Position numbers and translations under genes: made by a program. The notes beneath the pieces are model-generated. The model was not told where the DNA came from. It did not search any database and worked only from the letters and a program-made list of their open reading frames with translations. This document shows, piece by piece, positions 1-11,409 of a stretch of 64,000 nt of DNA (position 1 is the first letter of the stretch; every line of letters begins with the position of its first letter). The stretch comes from Pholis gunnellus (lineage: Eukaryota > Chordata > Actinopteri > Perciformes > Pholidae): NCBI GenBank assembly GCA_910591455.2, contig OU342816.1:8818800-8882799 (forward strand), written 5' to 3'.

Positions 1-787
1 TGAAGCTCTGGGCTACTGCGCAGGATGTTCACCAATGCTGACCCTTATTGAAAGAACAGCTTTGACTCTGCTGCAGTGATCTGTCAAGGACATAGCAGTT
101 ATCTTTGGCTTACATAATATCAAGTGCATTACTACATTTTTTTCCCCCCTTTCTTTATGTTTCCAGAGCACTGTGTGATTTCCTTTTGATGTTTTTATTA
201 CAGAGCTTTTTAAAGACCACCACTAGCAAGTTTTATTTAGGTGATTAAACTATGATAGACCAGGGTCATTAATGTCGCCTGTTCAAAGGAATGTTGTCTG
301 AATCCTTTAAAGGCAATGGCTTTGGGTTTGCAGTAACAATGCTTTTATCATGAGGACTCTGAAATCTCAACAGTTTTCAAAACAACATAATGCATGAGCC
401 CATTTTTCCTATTACACCCTCAGCTATCCCTTTGAGAGAGCAAAATGGTGTGCTAAATTAAATGTCCACTACTTTTAAAGCTACTTTGCAAAAGAAAGGG
501 GGCTGTATTTTGAAATGATTCAGTTAGCCGATTTCAAAGCCTTTGCCAGTTGACAGTGAAATAACTTCACAATGGTGAATAATAAGGGAGCCGCCTTTAC
601 TCTGCAGAAATGTTCTAGCGCACCATCACACACTGAAGTCCAGAGTGCATCACTTTACGTCTTCAAGACAGTGCGGCCAAGTCAGGACTGATTTGAATGC
701 TTCATTCAAATATGATAGAGTGCTACAATGTCATCTGATAGCCTTCATTCTTAGTCGTTTTCTATGGGCTATAGCGCTCCACTTGAA

Positions 788-1512
788 GCCATAGACTGTA
801 TATATATATATAGATGAACGACGCATCTCCACGTCCTCCCACTTTACAAAAAGTGAAGCCAAAATATCTCAGATACAGGAGCTGCCAACTTGAGATTTTG
901 ACTTAATTTGGAGTCTACGCAGTGATTTGGGAGGCTGGAGCCGTCATAACAAGGTCCCACCCACCCACCCACCTGCCCAATCCAATCCCGAACCAAGCAC
1001 AGCCTCAACTTGTTACTCTGAGCAACCTAGCTGCTACATTAGCACCACGATAGCTGTTTGGCTAAACAACTACTGTAATATCTTTATAACTGCATTCATG
1101 ATCAAATTGACAGATACAGACTCGTGACGGTTACGGAAAGCAAAAGTCACGTCTCCTCTCTCGCACAATTCCAGAGCTTCCTGCTCTGCGTCTACTTCCC
1201 TCAGAGCAGATGTAAAGCACAGCTGTCATGACATCTCATCCTCTTTCATAACATCAAGTAACTCATTGGATCCAAACAAAAAATTAGAACTTAAACATAC
1301 ATCAGCTACCTAAAGTGATAGAAACCATCTTTGGGAAAAACGTATTTGACGTTTTATTAGATTTCTTTCTTTGGCTTGTATCCCATCTGCTTACATGGAG
1401 GGGCGGGATTTATGATACTATACTGCAGCCAGCTATCAGGGGGCGATCAATATTTTTTGCCTTCACTTTTGAGGAGCTGTCATGTCGTCCATCTTTATAC
1501 GCATGCTATGGT
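788..1512. mobile_element. non-autonomous inverted-terminal element (MITE-like), old copy
   Basis: The left end, GCCATAGACTGTATATATAT (from 788) followed by GATGAACGACG, is matched by the right end read in reverse complement: ACCATAGCATGCGTATAAAG then GATGGACGAC (1485-1512). The interior contains GGGGCGGGATTTATG and a CAGCCAGC...GGGGGCGATC block. I recognise this combination as a dispersed teleost repeat. No coding capacity and no clear target-site duplication were seen. Superfamily is not assigned. Confidence 0.65.
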
Positions 1513-4500
1513 TACGGCACACTCCTACTTGTACAATAAGAGAAAGTAGCTTTCAGGCTTTAATTAGGTTCAACTGTATCATCTTACATCCCATTTTTTG
1601 GCAATTTCTGCTTTTTCATTTGGCCTTAATTGGTTTATAGTTGGTATGGTTCAATTATGGTCTACATGCCACTGTCTCCACTCTTAATAACTAAGAAAGC
1701 CAGTTCTACACCCTGTAGTCATTAAAAATGTCCAGAAAACACAAACTCCTCTGATGATATTGTGAGATAATGTCCTCCCAAGAAAAACAACATCAGTCGT
1801 TTCAGTGAGTGCCCCCTAAAATGACGTATGTTTCTGTGACACAGCCCTCTAGCTCCTGTAGCAATTATGAGGAAGTCAGCTGATGTTATAACAGAGTAGG
1901 TTGGACGCATGGACAAATTAGTATTTTCTCATTTAACTTGTATAACTTGTTAACACTGCCTGGCACCAATTGAAGTACAGGGATCCAAACAATATATGAG
2001 TATATTGCTGTGAATTATCACAACACTACAAAGAGAAAACTGGTTTGCCTAACAGCTGACTCCATCACTTGAAAACATTTTCAAAGTATTACCCTGAAGA
2101 AGACGTGTTGACATGTCAAAACGTTGGTAAATTATTATTTTTTTTACATCATGGCTTCCAGTGTGTGACTATCGTTCTTCACACAAGGAGGCTTCTGAGC
2201 GACAGATTTTTTAAATGGTCAAAATTGATGCCGCAGGGACTGACACATCCTGGCTTTTAGTAGTCAGTATATCCCATGACACATTCACTTCTCCACATTC
2301 CTACTCCAAGAATTATGTCAGTGTTAATGATATGTTCGGTGTGTTTCTATTTGCAAACTGTCAGCTTTTCACTGGCACATTCCAGAGCTGGAAAAGCTTT
2401 CAGGCGATGCCAATGTTTGGGTAATTCTGAAAAACAGGAATAGTCACCAGTTGTATTTCTCTGGCGGCACAAATCCCTGTTCATGTCTTGAGCTTTTGTT
2501 TGGGTTGCTTTCATATCAGCTCTGCAGCATCAGCATTCAAACGATTCAGCATGGCAGGCTGCATGAGCACTCAGGCAATGTAATAATCCCAACTATATGA
2601 TAATCATCAGTAAAACTTTTCCACTTTTTGTTGCAATTCTAAATATTAGACAGTTTTAAGCTTCGATAGTGACACTACAGCTGTAACAACACCAGAAGAT
2701 TGCTGTACGGTAGTTTGCATTTCAATAAAAAAGCTGTATTAACAAGTTATTAGCCAGTATTTATTGTTCGGAATATTGAGAAACACCTGCTGTTTTGCTT
2801 GTTGAGACACATTTAGGAGCTATTTCCTGCCTCACTTTTAATTTGAAGTGTTGTCCTTTGTCTGAAACTTGAGTCGATAATCATTAATACTAAGTGAACT
2901 GTCCGTGCAGGGTCTTTCCTCCAGATACTTTGAGTAGACACACATTAGCCTCTGCTGGCATCAAGCCCCCATTAGACCTAATTTACTGAGCGTCCTTACT
3001 CCTTCTTTCCGTCATCAATTTCTAATACTGGGTCGATCATGCACTGCCCACACAAGGGAACAACCACTGAGGAACCACGAGGAACCACTACACAATGTAC
3101 CACAAAAGAAATCACTCAGGAGCGGTTAATGAAGCTACATGTATAGGGAATCAATATGTCTTGCAGCACTAAACACACAAGCCTGCTCAATGCTCTCTCA
3201 ACAGTTGTTTTTTATAAGGTTGCTAATGGAATATTTCAGAAGCATGACATTTCTTTAACTGACCATTTAACCATTTAATAGACATTCTGCAATTAAAGTT
3301 CAAAGAATGTCAATCAGTGATGTGATTTCCCTCCTTAACAGTATTTTCTCTCTATCTTGGTGCTAGTTAACATTTGTAGGAAACAATGCACGATTTCATT
3401 TCGGTTAAACAGCACCACTGCAGGTCTATTTTGTTTTCCTCCCAAACCTCAAAAACATGCAAGTCAGTGGGACTGGAGGCTGTGAAACACCCATATGTAA
3501 TCATGTATCATCCCTTTAATTGACGAGCATGCTGTCCAAAGTCTTTTCATACAGAGCAACAACAAAGGACACAATGTAAAATAGACTTTTTTTTAAAAGC
3601 AGGGAACCTACAAATGGCCATCACTCTGAAAAACATCACCGAAACAGAAGAACTATTGAACTCCCTCGGTATTTGCAAGCTGGCAATTATGAGATAATAT
3701 CAAATCAATATCAGCAAGTTCAAATTCAAAACTGAAGCAGCACGAGCATAATGATACGGAGCGATAAAGTCTTGAAAGGTGATTTTTTTTTTTTGTTAAT
3801 CGATAAAAAGTTAATAATCTTGAGGGAACAAATTGTTATCGTTAATTATCTTGTGCGCACAAGATAATAACTTGTTCTCACAGCAGTGCTGACATTAAAA
3901 ACATATCTTATGGGAATTTAGGGGCTCCGTAATACAACGTAGAAATTATTTGCAGAGCACAAATGTGAACTATGTATAGGATGTATATCGTCTTAGAAAG
4001 TATTTCATGATTATGATTTTTCAAGCATGTGTTCAGAGAGAATATAAAAATGAGGGAAGAAACAACTGGCACAGTTCCTGTTGCTAAGGCTGTTGTCGCT
4101 CGAGATGCAGCGCAGTGTGTTTCGCTGTGAGGGTGTGCCCGCATGTATGCTTTGAGCATCAGTGTGTGTGCATTAGATTTGGTGACAGATCCTCTCACAT
4201 CAGTCAATTAATGTGTGAGCCTCTGTGCCCCAAGGGAGCTGGTGGAGAGCCAGGTGTTGCCCACTGTCTGACCCCCTCTATCAAGGGGATGACCAGATGG
4301 GGGAGTCTAAAGGCCTTTTTTGGGAGCAGTACTGAACAATGTCCTCCAGCAACACGGACAAAAGTGAGAGTGTTGACATGTCTGAAGTATAGGAAAGAAA
4401 GAGGAGGATTTTATATATATATGTCTATTCCCTCGGTGATGTGATGCTTTTTGCAACTTGTCCCCGTCCTCCAACTAACACAACAATAATTGATTTTTGT

Positions 4501-5945
4501 GATTGCCCTCTTCCCACCTTCCTTTCCGCTTGTCGACTCAGATTTTCAAACAAGATATCGTTCTACTTTTTTTAACATCCTTCATGTTCCAGTCAGTGGC
4601 CACTGATTCACTCCAATCCCACCGCCCTGAAGCCTAAACATAGCATCAATTTACCCCACAAAGCAGAAGAACTCTTTTGAATTGGCTTGCTGGGCTGTCT
4701 GCCAGGCTGTCGATCGCAAGGTTTCTTGTATTGATCTGAAACACACGGTTAATAACGGGCCATTCTGAAAAAACCCATTTACCGAATAACGTTTGAGCAG
4801 TTTCCACTGATTATTCTCACAATATCTGCACGTGGCAATTACAAAACGGTTAATTAAGGTCTGGCAACTAAAATACTTGGTTAAGGAGAGATTATCAGGT
4901 GCGATGTGATTTGGAGGATGACTCTAAACAAGCTCATATTAAGTGGTTTTGCTCACATCAGGTCTTCCCCAGCTTTGCTTTTGCAGCTGCTTTCCGTGTT
5001 CTGCTTAGCTGGACGGCATACGCTATGCTTGACATGAGGATATAGCTTGTTCAAATTACACAGACTGTTGCTGCCCTTGCCTGATGTGTTTTCACAGATC
5101 TCCATCTGTCTGACTGGCAGACAACATAAACATTCACTCCGGCGTTAGTTTGCTGTTGATATAGTTTTACACTATTTCAACAAAAGCGTTTAACTATTCT
5201 TTGCTTGTGTGGGGGGATTATGAACAGGCTGAACAAATCTTAGGTTGCAGTGACTCTTTGCTTTTTCTTTTGTTTTTGCATCAGTGTTCATGCAGTCGCT
5301 GCCAACATGTTCAATATTGCAGAGCGCTCCCGCTGCACAAGGTTAATAAGAAGGACCTCATGGAAGCTCTGTTCAAAAAGTAAAAACAGTGCCCTAGATG
5401 CGGGCTTACAGAGGCATTGCTTTGGTTTCTGGTCCTTGTGATTTTAGGCTCTCAACTTTTCCAAACTTTTCAGGCAGGTAGGGAAATAATTGGACAGAAG
5501 TGAAATATTCATGTGTGACATTTTCAAAGTTGAAAGATAACTTGTTACTTGATTTCATTAGTTCAGATTTTTTCAGAAATATAGAATTATTTTTACAGAT
5601 AGCACGGAAATAATACTAACACACATCATTAAGGTTTCAGATACTGTATATAAAACAGAGCAATATTTGTAAATGTTTTTTTCTCTACTTTTCATGCACC
5701 ATTGGTTCATATTCACTGTGCCACTGCTTGTTTAAGCATAAACACGTCCATGTCATATCTGCCATAGATGAAATATGACTCGTTATTCTGCTTCCTTGTC
5801 ATGCTATCCCTCCTGAACCTCAACAAAAAAGCTGCATAATTGGCCATATTTGAGCAGAATTATAAGCATTTTTAACATATTGACAATACCAATGGACAGT
5901 GGAGAAGTGGAGGCTATTTTAGTTTTTGTGTACATTTTGGCACTT
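1513..5945. other. intergenic, no gene seen
   Basis: No exon, RNA gene or long meaningful frame. Parts near 1720-2130 read like diverged interspersed repeat, but I cannot name it. A 24-bp perfect palindrome lies at 3845-3868. Confidence 0.6.
3845..3868. repeat. 24-bp perfect palindrome
   Basis: ATTATCTTGTGC at 3845-3856 is followed directly by its exact reverse complement GCACAAGATAAT. A related TAACTTGTTCTCAC follows, so the site may be one unit of a degraded palindromic repeat. Confidence 0.8.
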
Positions 5946-5947
5946 TT

Positions 5948-6492
5948 TCTTTGGTAATGTTTAAGCCTGAGCCTTATTGTCCCATGTTTGTGTGTTTAAG
6001 TGACAAATGGGAAGAACAATTTTTGAAATTGGTCCAGTATTGAGTGAGAACGCTCTGGCCAGCAGCCGCTCAGGGCAATTCTCCACCTTCAATGTATGTC
6101 AACTAAGAGTGCTTGTTTTTGCCACTGCCAGTCTCAAATTGACATTATGAATGTCTGACATTATGGAAAGGACCCTACAGAGAAATACAACAGGTTTCTT
6201 TAGTGTCGGAGTACAGAAAGTGTAGTTTAGTGTTATCAAAAAGATTTTCAGTGTCATGGCTTCTCTTTGTCAGACACTCAGAAAAAACAATCCGATCCTG
6301 TCAGTGGCAAACACAAATACTTTTAATAGACGGAAATTGACGGTGAGGAGTTGCCCTGAGCGATTACATTACAGCCCGTTTAACGGCTGCCATCTGCAGC
6401 ATTCTCGCTCAATACTGGACCAATTTCAAAAAATGTTGTTCCTATTAATCCTTTACACACAAAAACATGGAATAATGTCCAGGTTGAACAAT
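5948..6492. repeat. long imperfect inverted repeat (foldback-like, arms about 210-225 bp)
   Basis: The left arm (about 5948-6160) and right arm (about 6268-6492) are reverse complements of each other with scattered differences and small gaps. The core is a 25-bp perfect match between 6020-6044 and 6408-6432. Other matches are CGCTCAGGGCAA (6067-6078) against TTGCCCTGAGCG (6351-6362), TTTGCCACTG against CAGTGGCAAA (6301-6310), and TGTCTGAC against GTCAGACA. The spacer is about 108 bp. It is either one foldback element or two inverted copies of one dispersed fish repeat. No coding frame. Confidence 0.8.
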
Positions 6493-7591
6493 ACAGAAGT
6501 TAGCCTTTAACCTATCCATCACTTATCCCCATCACTGGCACTGCTGCCATAGGGTTAATAAATAAAGCCACTCAAAGTCAGCTGCGATCATGTATAAGAG
6601 ATCTAATCATTTGAGACAACCCTATAGGAGAGACTTCTTGTTTCTGTTCATGTGTTCACACATTCTTCTTTGTGCATTGGTGAAGTATTGATTTCCATTC
6701 AGTAGAAGTAGGATCAATAAACATTGCAGTGTCCCCCATCTGTTTTGTTGCACAAAAGTATAATTTGTTTTCTTTGTCTTGTTATATTCAAATTTCAAGT
6801 TTAAATCCCGACCTCACTGAAGCATCATTGTCACCTTCTGCCGAAGAATGAAAACGTCACTAGCTTTGATGTTGTGTGGGAAGGCTGTCAGCTAACGTGG
6901 TGATACCACAAATTTGTGTAAACATATCAAAGTTAATCGGGAAAAGGGCAACAAAAGAGAAAGAAGAAGAAGCCTCAGTAACAGTCTGTGTTAAAAACTG
7001 TTACTTTATTTTATATCCTCCTTCTTCTTATCATTATTATTATTATATTGCCCTATCAAATTGTAAAAAAAAAACGCTATATTGTTTAACACATGTCGGT
7101 GTTTGGTTCTCTCAGCTTTTTACAACATGAAGCTTTTCTGGTGCTTTGGACTCATTTGATTGCAGATGTGATGGTGGTCTGTTGTTCATACACTCGCACT
7201 CACACGCCCGCTTTAAGACATCTCCACTCATGATTGGACTAATGCCTTGGGTGGCTCATGGTAATTACCCTTATCGACCTCTCCAGAGGTATCAGAGTCA
7301 TGGCTTATCAGACAAGGGATCCAATCACGATGCAAATAAAGGTAAGTTGAGCAGATGGATGGAGGTCATGTTTCATGTTGCCCTCTCCCTCTTGCCTTAG
7401 GTGATAACCTTAAAGAAAACCCAAGAGAAAATCAAATTATTAGCTCAAACTACAGTGATTGTGTTGTCTCCTAATAGGGTATTAAGCAACCTCACAGGGA
7501 AAAGACAGGCACTGTCTTGCCTCAAAAATAATAGCTTGGTCTGAGGATGGAGGGAATACTTTTGTATAAAAAGACAAAGCAAGGGCTTTGT

Positions 7592-7624
7592 GAATGTCTG
7601 TTTCATCTAATGAAACAGACATTC
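7592..7624. repeat. perfect 15-bp-stem hairpin with 3-base loop
   Basis: GAATGTCTGTTTCAT at 7592-7606 is followed by CTA and then the exact reverse complement ATGAAACAGACATTC at 7610-7624. No TIR-like flanks or precursor-like extended pairing are obvious, so a microRNA is not claimed. Confidence 0.9.
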
Positions 7625-10600
7625 GGTATTCTCTAATGCCTCACTGAACCTGCACCTTTGATTATCATTCAACAGTTTAACCAGTTATGCAATTATACCT
7701 GCCACATGGGACAACTCACATACACCATGTGTGCACAATAAATCAAACGCTTACTGTGAATTGCACATGAGCAACAAAAAGCACAAATGAGTCCGAAATG
7801 AGGTTTTTGTGACATGTGTACAATCGGTGGTGGGTCGTCGGCAAGGATAACAAGCCCTGTGTTGACCGCCCACATCAAACACACAACGACAGGAATGAGA
7901 AAATCCTGCTACACGTGTGCTGGATATGAATCAGTTCATCGTCTTCATGACGAACTGGGAGATGCACTGAGGAGCAGGATGTATGGATGTCCACATAGCG
8001 GGAATGATAAAAGTGCGAGTCTGACAGTGAATTAAAAATCAATCATCGTACATGTCTTTGTGTGTCTGTGAATAAGTTTGTCCCCATTTGTCAGCAGTCC
8101 ATCATTGTAATACGGAATGTACTATAAAGCTGTGTAGGCTTTGCTTTGATTGAGTAGCGTTTCTGTTTCTCACGCCTATCTTCTGACAACAGCTTCTGGT
8201 AATTTACTGGTCTAATTAAATCTGTTGACAGTGACATAGAATCTTAGTGTAATTCATAACTTATTCATTTTTAATGGAGATAAATTGAAAATACTGAAGC
8301 AAAAACCTTTTTCTGTGGTGTAAAAATGTGATCTTTAAATTACTCATGTCCACAACATGGAGTCTACGTCTCAGACTTTCATGAGTGTTGGGGGTTAAGT
8401 GCTTTTGCTTGACGGCCCTTCAGGTGTAATTGGTGAAGCAGGGGAGAGCAAGATTCAACTATGCACACTTGCTGGTTACATAGGAGCAGATGAGAAGGAC
8501 AATACTGCAAAATAATAAGGCAGAGAACCGAGAACCACAGCATCGTACTAATGATTGATCATTTTTGGTCATTTTCAGATGACCTGGTGGAGCAAGGAGA
8601 CAGCATAAAAAATGGCTTCATAGTGAATATTTCAGATAAGAAGTGCATCATTGCAAAATTATCTTTTTTATTGATCACAGTTATGAAGACTTTCCCTCCT
8701 GCGTCAAGCTTGAGCAGTACAGAGTGCAGGCTGAGAGTGTAAGTATGCCCTGCTGGTTTTGCTTCTTCCCCTCATGCCTCTTCCATTAAAACGGCATACT
8801 TTTCATCTTGCCTGATAGGTAGCTGGTTATAATCACAGTGGGTGGATTCAGAATGAAAGCAAATTGTTCAAAAAGGGTAATTTAGCACCTTGGGAGGAGA
8901 GAGCTTTCTAAAGCCTCTCGAAGGACACCATCACCATGGAAATGACCGGTCTCTGAAAAGAAAAAAAAGAAAAGAAATCATCTGTGTGCCGTAATTATAG
9001 GTGAAGAAGCATGCACTCCATAATTTACCTGTCACTGTGTTTTCTCTTTAGAAGGGCTCTGCATGTATGAGTAACGTGTCAAAGAAAATACCATGAATAT
9101 CAATGAATGAATACAGTATGAGTTGTAGATTCGTATTTCCAAAGGATAAATCTCAAAGTCCTTCACCAGAATAAAAGCAACATGAAAACAAGACGGACAT
9201 AATGTCACACTGTTTGATTCGGTTGTTAGTCCAACATTAATTATACATTCATGACGTTCTTATTAACGATTATATTGTTTGACTGTAACGACTGTATCAT
9301 TGTGGTTTATGTTATTGCTGTGGCAATTAGGGATCTTTCTTTCTTCTTCAGTATTTTCTTCAGGGAAATTAACAATCTCGTTAATGATGTATGTAATGAT
9401 ATTTGTGAAATACTCAGCAGATCGAAAATAAAGTGGTCTGACAGACATATACAGAAGGGCATCGTCTGCATAATGAAAACTGATGCTATGACTGCAGATG
9501 ACGGCGTCATTGACACATGTCAACAGCAGATGATAAACATGGAGTGATATCATTTAAAATAAATAATCACATTCGCTTTTTTAATAACTATCGTACTCTA
9601 AATGAAAGCCAGTTCACTCCTGCTATGGAGCTTTGTATTCATTTGAGGGCTTTTGACATTTTCATCTCGTCCCTTTGAGTGGTTCCTGCTGTCGCAGTGT
9701 CAAGATGAACTGGTGTTGCCTTGATGTTGCATGTTTTAGGTAAAAATGATTCTGACAATATGGTGTAATATTTTAAAGTATAACATGTCTTTAAAGGTGT
9801 CAGTGGTTATCATGAGACAGTGACAGTGTTTCTGTAGAGTATTCTACCTGCAGAGGTAACTGTTTAAAGGTTTTGGATCTAGATTTTGTGATTATTGTGA
9901 GTCATTAATAGAAATGAGCAAAATGGACATGTGTTCCAAAAGTTTAAAAAACCTAAAGGTATTGCCCGTTGTCACATTGTGTATGTGTGTCTATATAACC
10001 AAAGCAAACAAAAAGACCAATAGTGCCTCTGAGGCTTGATTCTTATAACGGACAAAGGAGATCTTCAGGCAATGCTAAAAGGTCAATCTTACACTGGTTA
10101 TCCTTCTATACCTGCATGAACAAACTGCCTGAAGGTGATTCCGGGGACAACCCTGGATTATCAACCAGTTCATATTGAACATTTTAACAATTCAGATACA
10201 TTTTCAGGAAACTACCATGACCATCAGGAAATAATTATGCTTGGGTTTGTTTCTCATAACAGACGGTAATCTTTCACCTGTCCTGTCAACAGTTTGTCAT
10301 GATGACCAGCAATTTAATGAAAATGAAAAAAAAAAGTGTAATTAAGAGGGGACAGTGATTTGATTATTGTTCACATAAACTGAACTGGAACTTTCAGCAG
10401 CGTCATTCCAAACTGCTTTTAACATCATCAGGTTAATGGACTTGCCTGCAGGGAAGGAGGGTAATGGGTGAAGAGAGGACACATAAACATTTGTGAATAG
10501 ACAGCAGCTGAGTGAGGTCACACTAAATGTCTGCAAGTATTTTAGTGCTTCAGCTTCAAGTGGGAAAGAGAACTCTTTAGCCCCTGGAGGTTTAGCCGGT

Positions 10601-11374
10601 GAATGTCACAGCAGCATTGAGCTACACATCCATCTTTTTTTATACCGTCTGTGAACAGTCTGGTCTCTAAAGGGTGAGATACAGTGCAAATTCCAGTCAC
10701 AAAAACAGTAAAACGAAAACAAAATGGAAAGAGGAGAGTGTAGTGAATGTGATAAAAGATCTGTTGCTCAATGTAATATCGTTTATTATAGAATCTGTTC
10801 AGATGGTTGTATATAAATTTCTATTTCCATTTTCATTCATATGTGTTCTATCACTTCATCTCTCACATTAGCCTGTGGGGCTGTTCTTGTTACCTCAGTG
10901 GACTGAAGGTGTTAGAGTGCTTGCTGTGCTCACTGAACCACATGGGAACTGGTCAAGTTAAATGCAATACAACAGACTAAGGGAGTAAAATAATGGATTT
11001 CAGCTGGTATAATATCTTTAAATAACATGATAATTGGCCTTTGTTCACATGGGGTTAAGCGTATTAGACTGTGATAGAGTACGCATCTTATTTGTAGGAA
11101 GGAATATATTTTAATCAGCTGTATGATGGAGATACAGAGAGAGGCAAGCAGTTGAGAACTAGAAAGAGAAATTAAGAAGTTTGTCATCTTATCTTCTGGT
11201 TGAATTAAAATGACCTCATTAAAGAAACAGGTGATTTGCTGTTGCCATATGTAGAAAATTAAATATCTCTGTAAATCATAGAAAGCCACTCACAAATTGG
11301 AATTTGAAGAGATGCATGTGCATTTACTTGCTATGTCAGATCCATGTTATACAGTATATAGATAGATACAAAGA

Positions 11375-11378
<4 letters not shown>

Positions 11379-11407
<29 letters not shown>
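11379..11407. repeat. (GA)n microsatellite
   Basis: Uninterrupted GA dinucleotide run of 29 bases. Confidence 0.95.

Positions 11408-11409
<2 letters not shown>

Noticed and set aside
4115..4444. 109-codon plus frame as a small gene
   Set aside because: No initiation or splice support, cysteine-rich through GT-rich sequence and no family match.
7592..7624. Hairpin as a microRNA precursor
   Set aside because: The stem is only 15 bp with a 3-base loop. A precursor needs about 25-30 paired bases and a larger loop.
9251..9553. Overlapping plus (98 codons) and minus (96 codons) frames
   Set aside because: They shadow each other over the same bases. Neither resembles a protein family.
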